NCBI GenBank assembly: GCA_963691705.1
Contig: OY829545.1
Span: 13,345,893 to 13,409,892, forward strand
Source: Viola odorata
Lineage: Eukaryota > Streptophyta > Magnoliopsida > Malpighiales > Violaceae
Reading direction: 5' to 3'
DNA length: 64,000 bases
Positions 24,081 to 35,897 of this stretch are shown piece by piece. Numbering within the stretch: the first letter of the stretch is position 1; every line of letters starts with the position of its first letter. The notes below the pieces were generated by a model. That model ran no database searches, was not told where the DNA came from, and saw only the letters and a list, made by a program, of their open reading frames with translations. The position numbers and the translations under genes are program-made.

Positions 24081-26081
24081 CTATAGCAGCAGCCATCTCT
24101 GCTTTTTAATTGATATCGTCCATAGAAGATCCGTGCTGGACTGCACTGTTATCTTTTCTTCTTTGACAATGTTCGAAGTACTTACGAGACCGCCAAACCT
24201 CATCTCTGTGTCGGCTGAAAAAAATAAAGGAAAAGCAGTTTATTTACAGTCCATGAAACTTCTGTGGCAAATGGAACAACCTCAGACGAAGAAACTCATG
24301 AGACATTCACCGTCACCAATACCAAATTCAAGCACTATCAAGTTTAGAGAATAACGAGGTTTATTACTCTCTAGAAAAGTCGAAAGAATCGCCATCCTTT
24401 TGTAGACGCGAGAGAAAATGGTCAAAAGACTCAAAACACAACTGGAGAGATCACTAAAAACCCACCTTCATCAATTTTATTCAAATCCTCAATGGGCAAG
24501 TACGCCAGCATTGAAGTGGGTGGATGAAATAAGATTCAATGATGGAGCCACATACGCACAAAGCAAGAAAGCAAGCAAGAAGCTGTATACTTTCAGTGCA
24601 TATACTTACCGAGATCCCATTGTAGCCCAGTTGTTGTAGTAGACCCAGATGGCATCCCTATTGGAACAAGTCCACAATTTGGGCCCTCGACAGAAGATAG
24701 AATATAAATCTCGTGTTGGTGAGTCCTTGGAAGTAAGTAGATGAGGCAATCATCACATAAGAGGATTAACCGCATGGATGAGAATCGATATAAGACATTA
24801 ATGTTTCCAGCCTCATGGTCGAAACGCCCACCAAGTGCTCCAGCTACAAGGACGCAAAGCTGCCAATCAAAACAACAGGGAAAGAACCAAAACAACCTCA
24901 ATCTACACATGTGAATCAAATAACTTTCTGAGTAACATATTCCAAACAAAATTAACAAGAGGAAGTGAGTTGTAAAACAACAGAAAGACTAAAAGATAGA
25001 TAAGGTTCGGAAAATACAGAAGCCTACATTAGATTTATCCAAATTTGGAGCGGAATCGCGAATATAAGCTACACACTTATGTAGATCTGTCGTGTCCTGG
25101 TCATGAGATTCATCAACTACCTTGGTTCCCTGCGTTTTGTAAGCATGCATATAAGTACAGAAAACAGGAATAATAGGAATCTCAAATTTATCAGGAAATT
25201 TACAGTGTGGTTCCTGCAGCATCATTCAGTCTGTTTGTTACTATTGATTGATTATAACCATAGTTTTCACTTGTGAGATCCAAATAGATTGGGGATAAAA
25301 AAATCACACCAAACACAGATTTTTTACTGTACTGAGATTTTTTCATGCCAAGTGATGACAATAATGGTGGAAAGCAAAGGTTTTGCTAACCAATTTGTTT
25401 CTATATTGATCTCATTCTATTCTCAGTGTAAAGCTCGCAAAGGATCCATTAACAATCACCTCAATTACCAATTCTCCGAAGGGAAATACAAAGACTTACA
25501 AGATTAGTATAAAAATCCAGCACTTCTTTACGGATGGAATCCATATCTCCTTTGATTAGGTCAGGCTTGTACCTGGTACACAAAAATATGACGAAAATGG
25601 ATGAAAATCAACTCGATGGAACAGGGCACAAATAAAAGCTATAACAGAGCAGTGAAACCGAGAAACCTGCATCGAACAGCGTCCTCGTGGGGGAACAACA
25701 GAGGCATTTCATCGTACACACGGTTGGCTCCTCCATCAGCGAACAGACGCACTTGTGCTGTTCAACAATTAAACGCGCGCACAAACCCAAATACACAAAC
25801 AAACACTTGTCACACAAGAAATTGAATTGCACACACACACACACATAAAAAAAATAGATTGAGATATGCATGTGAAAAGGGTCAAAAAAGAGAGGATGAT
25901 TGAGTGATGAAGAGATGAAGGAGGGAAGGGATGGAGTACCGTGCTCCCAGAGAAGAGGAGTGAATCTGGGGAGGTGATGATTAAGGATGACGAGTGCGTA
26001 GGATAAGGAAGGATGGCGGTGGTTGTCGGGAGCAGTAGTAGTAGGGAGGAGGAAGGTGGAGGAATGGGTCATAACTTCCAT
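24081..26081 (-). CDS. TPK1: Thiamin pyrophosphokinase (TPK)
   Basis: Six exons on the minus strand (26081-25940, 25757-25667, 25572-25500, 25129-25028, 24859-24610, 24214-24081) join in phase to 263 residues. The start is the ATG at 26081 (MEVMTHSSTF); the frame extends upstream only through a GTG at 26135. Motifs run in order: LPRFTPLLWEH, ADGGANR, the substrate loop IKGDMDSIR, DESHDQDTTDLHKC, GALGGRFDHEAGN, and a C-terminal QWDL...MRFGGLVSTSN. The enzyme transfers pyrophosphate from ATP to thiamin to make thiamin diphosphate, in the plant cytosol, feeding TPP-dependent enzymes in all compartments. Length matches the family (about 265). The last eight residues (KKQRWLLL) differ from the usual C-terminus, which is variable. 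It shares a 444-bp divergent upstream region with PMS1. Confidence 0.95.
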
Positions 26082-26361
26082 TGTCGGTGGAAGTAAGCGG
26101 CTGGGCGTTGTTTTCAGTGATGGTGCTGCGTGCACGGAATCCTTCTTGGATCTTCCGTTTGGTCAGACTTTAAGTATTTATTTATTTTAAAATTATTGCA
26201 CAACAAGAATCAGAATAATGTAAAAATGACCAGAGAGATATTTTTGATAAAATTTAATTCAATTCAAATAAGAGACACTTCGGCATTGGAACGCCATCAT
26301 CCTCTATAGTCTATTCTATTCGTTTGTTTGGGCGGTGTGATTGGCAACTAACGCGCTCTAG

Positions 26362-26375
26362 TTTTGGCGGCAAAA
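26362..26375. promoter_or_regulatory. E2F-type site in the TPK-PMS1 divergent promoter
   Basis: TTTTGGCGGCAAAA contains the plant E2F consensus TTTSSCGS (TTTGGCGG at 26363-26370) and is nearly palindromic. It lies about 160 bases upstream of the PMS1 ATG and 280 from the TPK ATG. E2F control is typical of S-phase replication and repair genes, so PMS1 is the likelier target. Function is inferred from the motif. Confidence 0.5.
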
Positions 26376-26525
26376 TCAACAAAAGCAGTAAACACTCGAC
26401 CCAGTAGGGTTTATCACATTCCCCATATCCAAACCCTAACAACTCCACATCTGCGCAATTTCCTTCCACCTTCAATGTCTAGGGTTAGATATTATCGAAT
26501 TCCTCTAATTAGGGTTTGAAATTCA

Positions 26526-29500
26526 ATGGAAGTGCCAAGTCCAAATTCTAGAGCCGCTATTCGGCCCATTAACAAAGAAGTTGTCCACAGAATCTGCTCC
26601 GGACAGGTAATTCTAGACCTCTCATCCGCCATCAAAGAACTCGTCGAGAATAGCTTGGACGCCGGCGCTACCACCATCGAAATCTCCTTAAGAGACTATG
26701 GCCAAGAGTCCTTCCAAGTCATCGACAACGGCTCCGGCATTTCACCCAACAACTACAAGGCACTTTTCTAACATAAAATGCATAAGTATCTATTATCTAT
26801 ATCCCTACATTTATTTAGCTTAGAAATTGGAGTGGTGTATCTCAAAATTTTGTTCTTTCACCACTATTAATAGTCGGTCTTTGATTGTTTAATTTAGGTT
26901 CTCGCGCTTAAGCATCATACGTCTAAGTTAGGGGATTTTCTGGATCTTCAGTCGTTGGCTACATTTGGTTTTAGAGGGGAGGCGTTGAGTTCACTTTGCG
27001 CATTGGGTGAGTTGACCGTGGAGACTCGAACTCGAAATGAGGCTGTGGCAACACATTTGACTTTTGATCACTCGGGTTTGTTAATAGCTGAAAAGAAGAC
27101 AGCCCGCCAAGTCGGTACAACTGTTATGGTTAAGAAGTTGTTCTTGAATTTGCCTGTGAGAAGCAAAGAGTTCAGTCGCAATATACGCAAGGAGTATGGA
27201 AAGCTCATATCATTACTGAATGCGAGTCATTGTTTCTCTTTTAAAAAGATGTTTTTGTATGAGGTATATTCATTTAGTTTGACATGTAATTTACCAGTTA
27301 GGCAACTGAAAACATCAAATATGGTCCATTTCCCATCATACTCTAATACATTGCTGTCATTAGGATAACTACTTACAAGGACATTGATATCTCTTTACTG
27401 ATGGCGGTTACCATTTTTTTTAAGCGACCAATGATTTTTACATTTGATCCATACAGGAGAGTGGAGTATTTTTGTTGCGCCTGTGAATTGCCTAGTTATT
27501 TACTGTTCTTTATTTTTTTCCAGGCCTATGCACTCATTGCAAAAGGTGTTCGTTTAGTCTTCACTAACACCACTGGCAGAAATGCAAAGTCTGTTGTGCT
27601 AAAAACTCAGGGAAGTGATTCCCTTAAAGATAATATCATAGCAGTATTGGGTATGAGTACCTTCAGCTGCTTAGAGCCTGTGAGTATATCTATATCAGAT
27701 AATTGCAAAGTTGATGGCTTCCTTTCCAAGCCAGGACAAGGAAGTGGCCGCAACTTGGGTGATAGGCAATACTATTTTGTAAATGGTCGTCCAGTAGATA
27801 TGCCTAAAGTCGGCAAGTTTGTGAATGAGCTGTATAAAGGTGCAAACTCCAAGCAATATCCCATTGCAATTATGAATTTCACTGTTCCAACCAAAGCATG
27901 CGATGTCAATGTAACTCCTGATAAAAGGAAAATATTCCTTTCTGATGAATGCTCCTTGTTGCTGGCTTTGAAGGAGGGTCTGGAGAAGTTATACTCCCCA
28001 AGTAATGCCTCTTATTCTATCAATAAAATTGAGGAGTGTACTAAGCACCCATTGGATAATGTTCATCTATGTTCTCCTCATGAGAAATCTCCTGTGTCAT
28101 TGAAAGATTTTTCTACAAATGGTAGTGACTGTGAAGAAACTCACAGGAGGGAGCGTATTGCAGACATGATTAATCCACTAGAAACCAGTAAAATGAATTC
28201 TCTGCACTCGGATGTAGGGGAAAGATTGACCTGCAACAGTGGTGAAGAGTCTGTGGCAAAGGATTTCACTGTTAGGGTACATGGCATCAGGAAGGCAGAC
28301 AGCCTTTTGAAGAAAAATAACCTGTTATTCACAGGTCACCAGAAGAGTGTAACCTATCAAAATGCTCCATCTCCTCCAGGAGTCCTTGGGGAGGGCATTG
28401 CTGCAAGCAGGGATTCTAGTGGTTCTTTATGTCAGTCAACTCTCAGTAAATTTGTAAAGCATGCAGATGCTAGTCCAGTTTTAACTGAAATCCCTGTCTT
28501 GAGGAATCAACCTCCTCAAGGTCAATTGAAACTTGATGCATCTTCAAGTTCTCCAGTTAATCGTCACCAGGTTGATGAATCCGTTAATGCAATTGAAATT
28601 GCACCATCCAAGTGTTTGAAAATGGATACAGTCAATATAAAAAGAGATTCCCCATCTTCTAGAGAGAATATCAACGATGAAAGACCTGGGGAAGTATGTG
28701 ATTCTAAACTTGATAAATTGGTTCCACCTTCCTGTTTTATGAAGAATACTTTAGCTTTTCACTCACATCCATACAACCTGTAGCCCAAAATTTGTATTTA
28801 AATTTTAATATTTCAATGACAGGGTCCAACAAATGAAGATGAAACATTTTCTCCTGCTGATGTTAAACAATCCAAGTTCCTTAGAGCAGATACAGTTAAC
28901 AAAATCAGAATGTCACTTTCTTCTAGACAGAGTACTGATGATGGAAAAGCTGGAGAGGTGTGTGTTCTTACTTTTAATTTCTTTCCTGTTTTGTATTTTC
29001 TGTATTATGTCCTTTTGCACGTGCATAAAATCAAAGCCTAAAAGTTCTGTTTTTTTTTTTTTTTTTTTGAGAATTTTGCATTTGAGAATTAACACTCAGT
29101 TACAGGGTCCAGAGGGTAACACCAGAGCATCTTCACCTGCTGATGCCCCATCAACTATGTCTCCTAGTAAGGATCTTGAAGAATTGTTGGAAGATCCAAT
29201 GGTTGTAACTCCTCCTTTACAACCCTCTGGCCCAATTGTAGATACACCAGTGCCTCCTTCTTCTCGAAAGATATGCTTTACCTTGCAATTTTGTATTGCA
29301 GAAATAAGGACAAGAAGGCTGCGAAGGCTGTCCGGGTTGAAATCCAGCAGTTATGTGTTGGGACGGATGAGCGAAAGGTCAAGAAAGTACAAACTATTAA
29401 AAAATTGATAAATATATGGGTTTTCTTCCGTTTTTAATCAGCTTGGTTTTTAATTTTCAGCCATAAGACCTATGCTGCTGCTACGCTGGATCTTTCTCAA

Positions 29501-32500
29501 CTGGATAATGAGGAGGGAAAAGAAAGGGCTTTAGCTTCAGCTACCAGTGAATTAGAAAGGCTTTTCAGAAAAGAAGACTTCGAGAGAATGAAGGTTGTTG
29601 CATGCATTACTTCTTAATGATATACATGTACACCCTTAAGTATACTATTAAGTTTTCTAATGCATGTTTTGCTTGTTTGGGTCTCCCCATTTTGCCTCTA
29701 CCTTATCATTCCGATGGCTTGTTGTTTCAAAAAGTGATGGGAATTTGGTTCTTTTCCATAGTGCTAGAAATTTAAGCCTTGAAATTGTCAGCCTTTATAA
29801 AAGTTATTCCATTTGTGCTTTTAATTTCTACTTGTAATTAGTCTAATTTTTGGAGTTGTAACTATATATCCAACATGAACCGATTTAGTGTCAAATACTT
29901 ATGAGCAAATTTTTTTGTGCCATATAGTGTGTCTAAAGTTGGACAGCATTTCTAGTGGCACCACCCATGTACCTAAACATTGAAAATATTCTGGTTGTCT
30001 ATGTTTTATGGTGGATATTGATGATCTTTTATTTACTAGGTAATTGGCCAATTTAATCTTGGATTTATCATTGGGAAGTAAGATCAAGATTTGTTTATCG
30101 TGGATCAGGTAAGTTTTTGTGCATGTTTCTGAATTGCTTCTAGTTTCGACATATGCATTTTCTGCGCTTTCAATATAAGGCTTGGAGTTTGAGAATGCTT
30201 CCATGTTGAATCTGTCTTCTGATTTCCCACACATCAAACAAATTCTTTTAATACTAGAGTGTTCTCCATCTCGCAGCATGCTGCTGATGAGAAGTACAAC
30301 TTTGAGCGTCTATGCCAATCAACAATCTTAAACCAGCAGCCCTTGCTTCGGTAAGAAGTTCATGAGAAGTACTTAAGGAGAGTTTCTTATAATTCTAAAA
30401 CGTTACATGCTAGGTAAAGGTTTGTTAACCTTCATGCAAGTATGAGTTTGACATCTATAAGGAAATCATTTGACCAACTCTCTATTTTATTTATTTGTTT
30501 TGGTTTCCAAGTTATGATAGCAATTTTCTGTCCCTAAAGAAAATCATTATTTAGTAAATTTGTTGATTAGTGGTGGATATATATTTCTGTACCATAAATT
30601 GCCCACGTTCCATTCCTTTCCTCCCTTGTTCCGTTCCTTTCCTACTGAGCATGCCTAAAGCGAAGAGATTAGACATCACTTTCTCACAGCTGTTTGTCAC
30701 AAACCATAACTAACAGATACAAACCACCAACTTGCTTCGGAATGTTAAAATCACTTTAAAATAAAAAAAGAAAGAAAGACAGGGGACTGAGCTTATGAGG
30801 GGACTCAGGCTAGTTCGAACCTGCTAAATTTTCATACAGCTTTGCTATTGTGTTGGAGAAATGTTCCAAACCTCTGCAATAGTTAGACACACTAAATTGA
30901 CTAACAACATTAGTTAGTCAATAGAAAACAGCAAATCAGGGATTGGACTTACCATCTACATTAGGGATTTCAAATGGCATCACCAGTACAATTTTCAGTC
31001 TATGTGAAGGGAAGCATAATGTGTTAGCTACCCCATTGTTGCTATCATCCTTTCCTGTCTTCCTTTTTTATTTACTTTTTCATCGTCACTTTACACATGC
31101 CAAAAACCTCTTAGTTAAGTATAACATCCTGATCCTGTCTTTCAAAATGTGTAGGCCATTGAGGTTGGAGTTATCTCCTGAAGAGGAAGTAGTTGCTTCA
31201 ATGCACATGGCCATAATCAGGTCTGTATGGTTTGTTGTTCATTAGCTTCCTTTTATGATTTTTTCTTTCTAAGTTTATCATTTATGCTACTATTGTATAA
31301 TATTGGTATCTGGTTTTTTCAATTGTTAGAAAAAATGGATTTGTTTTGGAAGAGGATCCGCATGGACCGCCAGGGCAACACTATAAATTAAAAGCTGTAC
31401 CTTTCAGTAAGAACATAACTTTTGGAGCCGAAGGTAATCCCTTTTCTATTTATTTATTTGTACTCCATAGTATTTTTTTACTTCAGTAAAGTGTAAATTA
31501 ACAGTTAGGTATGAGCTACATCCCATTTTTATGGCCACAACATATGGTCCAGAACATGAACATGTCAATACCAAGTTTCTAACAAAGGCAGGACGTGAAA
31601 TAAGATGAATGCTCATGCAGACCTTACGCGCACAAATTGCATGTGATTTTTTGTATTTGATTATATGGTCCTATTATTGCCTATACACAACTGTGCCGGC
31701 ATGTTTTGTCCCGGAGAGTTGTAATCTCTTTCCATGTAAATTCAAAGGTAGTCTTGTGTGACATCCTGCGCAGCTTCCTGAAGGACTAGTTTTTTCATTG
31801 TCCTGGTATTTGGAAGCATTATTGTTGCTTAGGTTACAAGTCACTTTCTGTGATCGACAAGGCATTCTGAAGATTATAGTTATAGGCCTTTCCCTTTTAC
31901 CCATGTTCGTAAAGATAGTTTAGTGTATTGTTCATCATCTCGCAACAGAACTTGTCCATAGTAGTAGTGAAACAAATATATTAAATTTCTTTTGGACTTT
32001 GGAATGCCTGAAATTTGGTTGTCCTTACTTTTCTGAAACAGACTTGAAGGACCTTATTTCTACTCTTGTTGATAGTCACGGGGAATGCTCGCTGACTAGT
32101 AGTTACAAAATGGACTCTACTGATTCTGTCTGTCCGTCAAGAGTTCGTGCAATGCTGGCATCACGTGCATGCAGATCATCAATCATGATTGGAGATGCAC
32201 TGGGGAGGAATGAGATGCACAAGGTAAATACTTGGGTCTTTAATTTAACTACATTCATTGTCACTGCTGCTCGCGGCTAAGGCCTGTCGGACATTTTATC
32301 CCTAGCTTTTCAATCGTCGTCCTCTACTTCCTGTAGTCCTAGAAGTAGATGCCAGCGTTTCTGCCCGTGCAGGTATTTCAGTTAGAAAGGCTAAATATTG
32401 CTCCTGCATTTTTTGTTCTCTCCTTCCTCAGATACTTGGGCACTTAGCAAACCTGAGATCACCTTGGAATTGCCCCCATGGCAGGCCGACGATGCGACAT

Positions 32501-32557
32501 TTGGTGGACATGACATCCATCTACAGAAACATAGATCAAAATGAAGCGAACTCCTGA
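26526..32557 (+). CDS. PMS1: DNA mismatch repair protein PMS1 (MutL homologue), interrupted by an in-frame stop
   Basis: Twelve exons (26526-26759, 26898-27221, 27524-28693, 28823-28957, 29106-29377, 29461-29593, 30040-30108, 30277-30350, 31155-31220, 31330-31433, 32042-32223, 32432-32557) total 963 codons in a consistent frame. The N-terminal GHKL ATPase motifs are complete: KELVENSLDAGA, DNGSGI, TFGFRGEALSSL. The C-terminal domain has GQFNLGF, the endonuclease metal motif DQHAADEKYNFERL (split over exons 7/8), ACRSSIMIGDAL and CPHGRPTMRHL. PMS1 pairs with MLH1 to form the nicking MutL complex of mismatch repair and meiosis. Odd points: codon 770 is TAA (30079-30081) where homologues have leucine, predicting loss of 193 C-terminal residues including the endonuclease site; introns 1 and 2 start with GC; exons 4 and 5 look duplicated. 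Everything downstream of the stop stays open and conserved, so the lesion is recent or a sequence error. Confidence 0.92.
30079..30081 (+). other. In-frame TAA in PMS1 exon 7
   Basis: Exon 7 starts at 30040 in phase 0 and reads VIGQFNLGFIIGK, then TAA, then DQDLFIVDQ before the donor at 30109. Homologues have a hydrophobic residue, usually leucine, at this position, so TTA to TAA is the simplest change. The same base creates GAA|GTAAGA, a good splice donor at 30078; splicing from it to exon 8 shifts the frame and soon stops. Confidence 0.85.
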
Positions 32558-33000
32558 TTAAGCTTCTCTTCGCCGCGCAGCAGTTGCTTGCTACCAACTT
32601 CTTTAACTAGTTTCTTCTGTACAGACTTTGTAAATAAATCCTAATCTAGTGGATTTTGTATATTACCAGACAGTGTTTGTAGCTGTGGATTCTTCCAGGT
32701 TATATAATATTTGATCTTACTGAAGAAAAGTACAAACATGAAAAAAAAAAATTTTTTGGTGAAATTCGCACAAAATAGAGAAGCCAGATGGGTGTTAACT
32801 TGTTAAGCGTTGAGCATTAAGGATAAGAGTGTATTTCTGTTCAAAAAAAAGGACTATAGTGTGTAACTCACAAAAAACTTAAAAAGTGAGCTGGTGCCGC
32901 CGGCGCCGACTATTTCTTAATTATACTTAATTAATGAATTTAAGTATTAATTAATAATATAATTAAATATAAATTAATTATAGCCACTCAACTTTGAAAA
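32558..33000. other. Intergenic region between PMS1 and LSM4
   Basis: This holds the PMS1 3' UTR followed by AT-rich DNA, with ATTAATTA runs at 32915-32985. No gene is seen. Confidence 0.5.
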
Positions 33001-33009
33001 ATATATATA
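33001..33009 (+). promoter_or_regulatory. Probable TATA box of LSM4
   Basis: ATATATATAG is followed by a pyrimidine/purine-mixed leader. A likely 5'-UTR intron runs from about 33142 (CTG|GTAATT) to 33378 (TCGCAG|GT). Confidence 0.4.
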
Positions 33010-33421
33010 GAACACATTATTAGGTGGAGGAAAAGAAAAACCCGCTCTCTTTCAAAGAAAGCAGAGAAGACGATCCAGCAAAAAGAAAGTTAGTCTCTTC
33101 AATTCAAGTCTCGTCTTTTCTGCATCAGAACCGATTTAGCTGGTAATTATTTGTAATTTCTTTTTTAGGGTTTATATTCAAAGTAAGTTATCAATCAACA
33201 TTCGTGTAAACTAGTCTAAAACCCTTCATCAGCTTCTTCAAGAATCTCTCAAGAAGCTAGGGTTTTTCCTTTTCTTTTTTTTCCACCGCCACCAAAGATT
33301 TTTGCTTTTAACATCTCTCTTGCTTGGTACACCGTTGATCTCGACTACATTATAACCTTCTTTTTGTTATTCTCGCAGGTTGCTTTGGTCAACTGGATCG
33401 CTTCCCTTCCTCTAAGAAAAA

Positions 33422-35310
33422 ATGGCAACTCCTTTTCTTCTCTATTTGTTTAGAAGTAACAAAATTCTGTACTTTTTTTCCCCCCTTCAATGCAGTTTGC
33501 TTATTTTTTGCTTGTTTTTATGTTTTGTAGCTACCTCTATCGCTGCTCAAGACTGCACAAGGCCATCCTATGGTAAAGTGAGATCATTTTTGTTATGTTT
33601 CTCTATAGTGAATTTTCGCAACTGTGTAGAGTTTCTTTCTTTTACCACTTTGCTATTTCCGATGCACCGTGTAAATTCATGGGTGGTTGTATGTCTTAAC
33701 AGTTGGTGGAATTGAAAAATGGGGAGACTTATAATGGGCATTTGGTTAATTGTGATACTTGGATGAACATCCATCTCCGAGAAGTCATCTGTACCTCTAA
33801 GGTATGGAATGGAACATTTGTGTTTTATTTATTTTTGTAGTATCTCTTTTGTTTTTTCCCCATAAGTGCTTTGTTTGACATTCATGCTACATTGGGGTTT
33901 GATGTAGGATGGAGATAGGTTTTGGCGAATGCCTGAATGCTACATTCGTGGGAACACAATCAAGTATCTTCGAGTTCCTGATGAGGTACTTATTATTTAC
34001 GTAGTTTTTTTGTTTCCTCCAAAATTAGTTTTATGGTTGGTTTATGCTTTTGATGAGTTTATTTCCCCCATGCATTTTCAGCATACTACTTTTATTTTTT
34101 CATTGTGCCCTTTGGGAAGGTCTACCCCAAAGCACAATCAACTGTAGGAATGCTAGTGATAAGAGCAATCTATAAGCAAATTGTACAGGAATGAAGTCAG
34201 AAGCATAGGAAGAGATGACTCTTTTCTTTTTGTAGAAGATGGTGGTTTACGCCCGATTCTGATTCTAACCTCCAATCTCTGGCCAGAAATTTTTTTACTA
34301 TAAAAGACTAAGGGTTTCTGGTTAAGGTTCACTTTGTAGACTCAATCCAAAATTTAGAGGACTGGGTTGAATTGTAAGTGAATTGGGTATTTGATTTCTT
34401 AAGTTATTAAATTTGTCATTAATTGAAGAGCCTTTGCAGTGATTGCGTTAAGGTGTCGTGGTACCCACAATTGGATATATATTGTCAGGGAACTGACTTT
34501 TCAAAGGATTTTGATGATAACTTAAATCGAAAACCAGCATTGTTATTTTTGCTATATGGTTTACGTGTTCTTTCCTGTGAAATATTTTTGGATCAGTTTT
34601 ACTCATGCAATACTTTTGCTTGTGTTTCAGGTGATTGATAAAGTTCAGGAAGAATCCAAGAATCGCACAGGTATGTACATGCGATTACTGGTTTTTAAAA
34701 ATGGACTTATCTATTCTATCAGTAAAGGTTTAGATCCGGAAGTGTGATATGTAGATAGGAACTTGAATGCAGTTAGTGTTAGTTCTTATGTTAAAGTTAA
34801 TAACTGCTAGCATAGTAGTTTATGTTAAGATGCATACCGTCTAGTATTAACCATTATTTTCTAAAGCATTGCAACTCTGCCTAAATTGCTCGTATGATTT
34901 TTCTTTCAGATCGCAAGCCACCTGGGGTAGGAGGACGTGGAAGAGGAAGAGGAAGGGAGGATAGTGCTGGTGGAAGACCTGCTAAAGGAATCGGGCGTGG
35001 CCTTGATGATGGAGGAGCAAAGGGACTGGGTGGAGGCCGTGGAAGAGGTGGTTCAGGTGGAAAGACTAGTGGTGGGAGTAGAGGTGAGTCTTAATTATGC
35101 TATATAGAGCAACAACAAAAAATACAACTTAGATTCTTTATATTACTCAGTTGTCATACGTGGCCATCATGTATCATTGCTGCTGTCGATCGTATATATT
35201 TCTAGTTATTATGATGAAAGCAGACGCTGTATGATCAATCACAGTGCATGGTTTTATTCAAGACCTCTCACTGTTTTTTGCTCACAGGTGCAGGGCGAGG
35301 CCGGGGCTGA
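33422..35310 (+). CDS. LSM4: U6 snRNA-associated Sm-like protein LSM4
   Basis: Seven coding exons (33422-33424, 33531-33572, 33703-33801, 33908-33985, 34631-34670, 34910-35083, 35288-35310) give 152 residues. The protein starts M, then [14 protein letters not shown], followed by Sm1 ([20 protein letters not shown]), Sm2 ([20 protein letters not shown]) and a C-terminal Gly-Arg-rich RGG tail ending GAGRGRG. LSM4 is part of the LSM2-8 ring that binds the U6 snRNA 3' end in the nucleus and of the LSM1-7 ring in cytoplasmic mRNA decapping; the RGG tail is a known methylation and P-body feature. The exon at 33531 is preceded immediately by an in-frame TAG, so translation must start in an upstream exon. 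The only ATG upstream (33422) forms a one-codon coding exon ending at a GC donor (ATG|GCAACT). That first junction is the least certain part. Confidence 0.9.
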
Positions 35311-35897
35311 TGCAAGTGCTATTGTCCAACAAACAATGGCGAATTTGCGGCTTTTAGAGGCATTTTACGCCATCTTTCATGTGAAATGTTGTTTTCAGTT
35401 TATTTCAGTCGAATGGTTTATTTTTTAAACTTATTTCAAGTTCCAGATGCAATTAGTAGTATTACAGAAAAACCAGATGAAAATTTGTGTTATAGTTTCG
35501 TGTTCCATTCTGTGTACTTTTATGCTACATTGTTCTTGTTGGTTATCAGTCATTTTATTTATCCAATTAACTGTCCCCTCTGAAAACTTCACTTGTGATT
35601 TGTGTTGTTGCTACATAATCAGCTCGTCCGAAAGTCTTCTACAACCTGCCTCCTCTTCACCTCCGCCGTGGACACCCGCCTCATTCGCTGCTGTCAATAT
35701 TATTATTATCAATATCCTTCGCATTTTTTTTATAGTAAATAGGATAGTGATTTGTAAAAAAATCCCCCTTTTCAACTCTAGTCAAGAGAGATCAAATGGT
35801 CTTTATCTCTATACTGTATAATAGGCTGAAAATTCATTTATGGACAATTAGCAACATCCAAAAACAAAAACACAAATTTCGATGGACATGTCCAGTG
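35311..35897. other. Convergent intergenic region (LSM4 and WD40 gene 3' flanks)
   Basis: This holds 3' untranslated and flanking DNA of two convergent genes. The overlapping short frames have no conserved content. Confidence 0.5.

Noticed and set aside
26082..26135. 18 extra N-terminal codons of TPK
   Set aside because: The frame begins with GTG; the ATG at 26081 fits the family start.
30078..30108. A 31-nt GTAAG...CAG stretch as a mini-intron that would remove the PMS1 stop
   Set aside because: It is far below the minimum plant intron length, and its removal would delete the conserved DLFIVDQ segment and shift the frame.
33422..33715. 97-codon frame [10 protein letters not shown]... as a membrane protein
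   Set aside because: It runs through the LSM4 first intron and exon 2 in the wrong frame; the LSM4 frame is strongly conserved.
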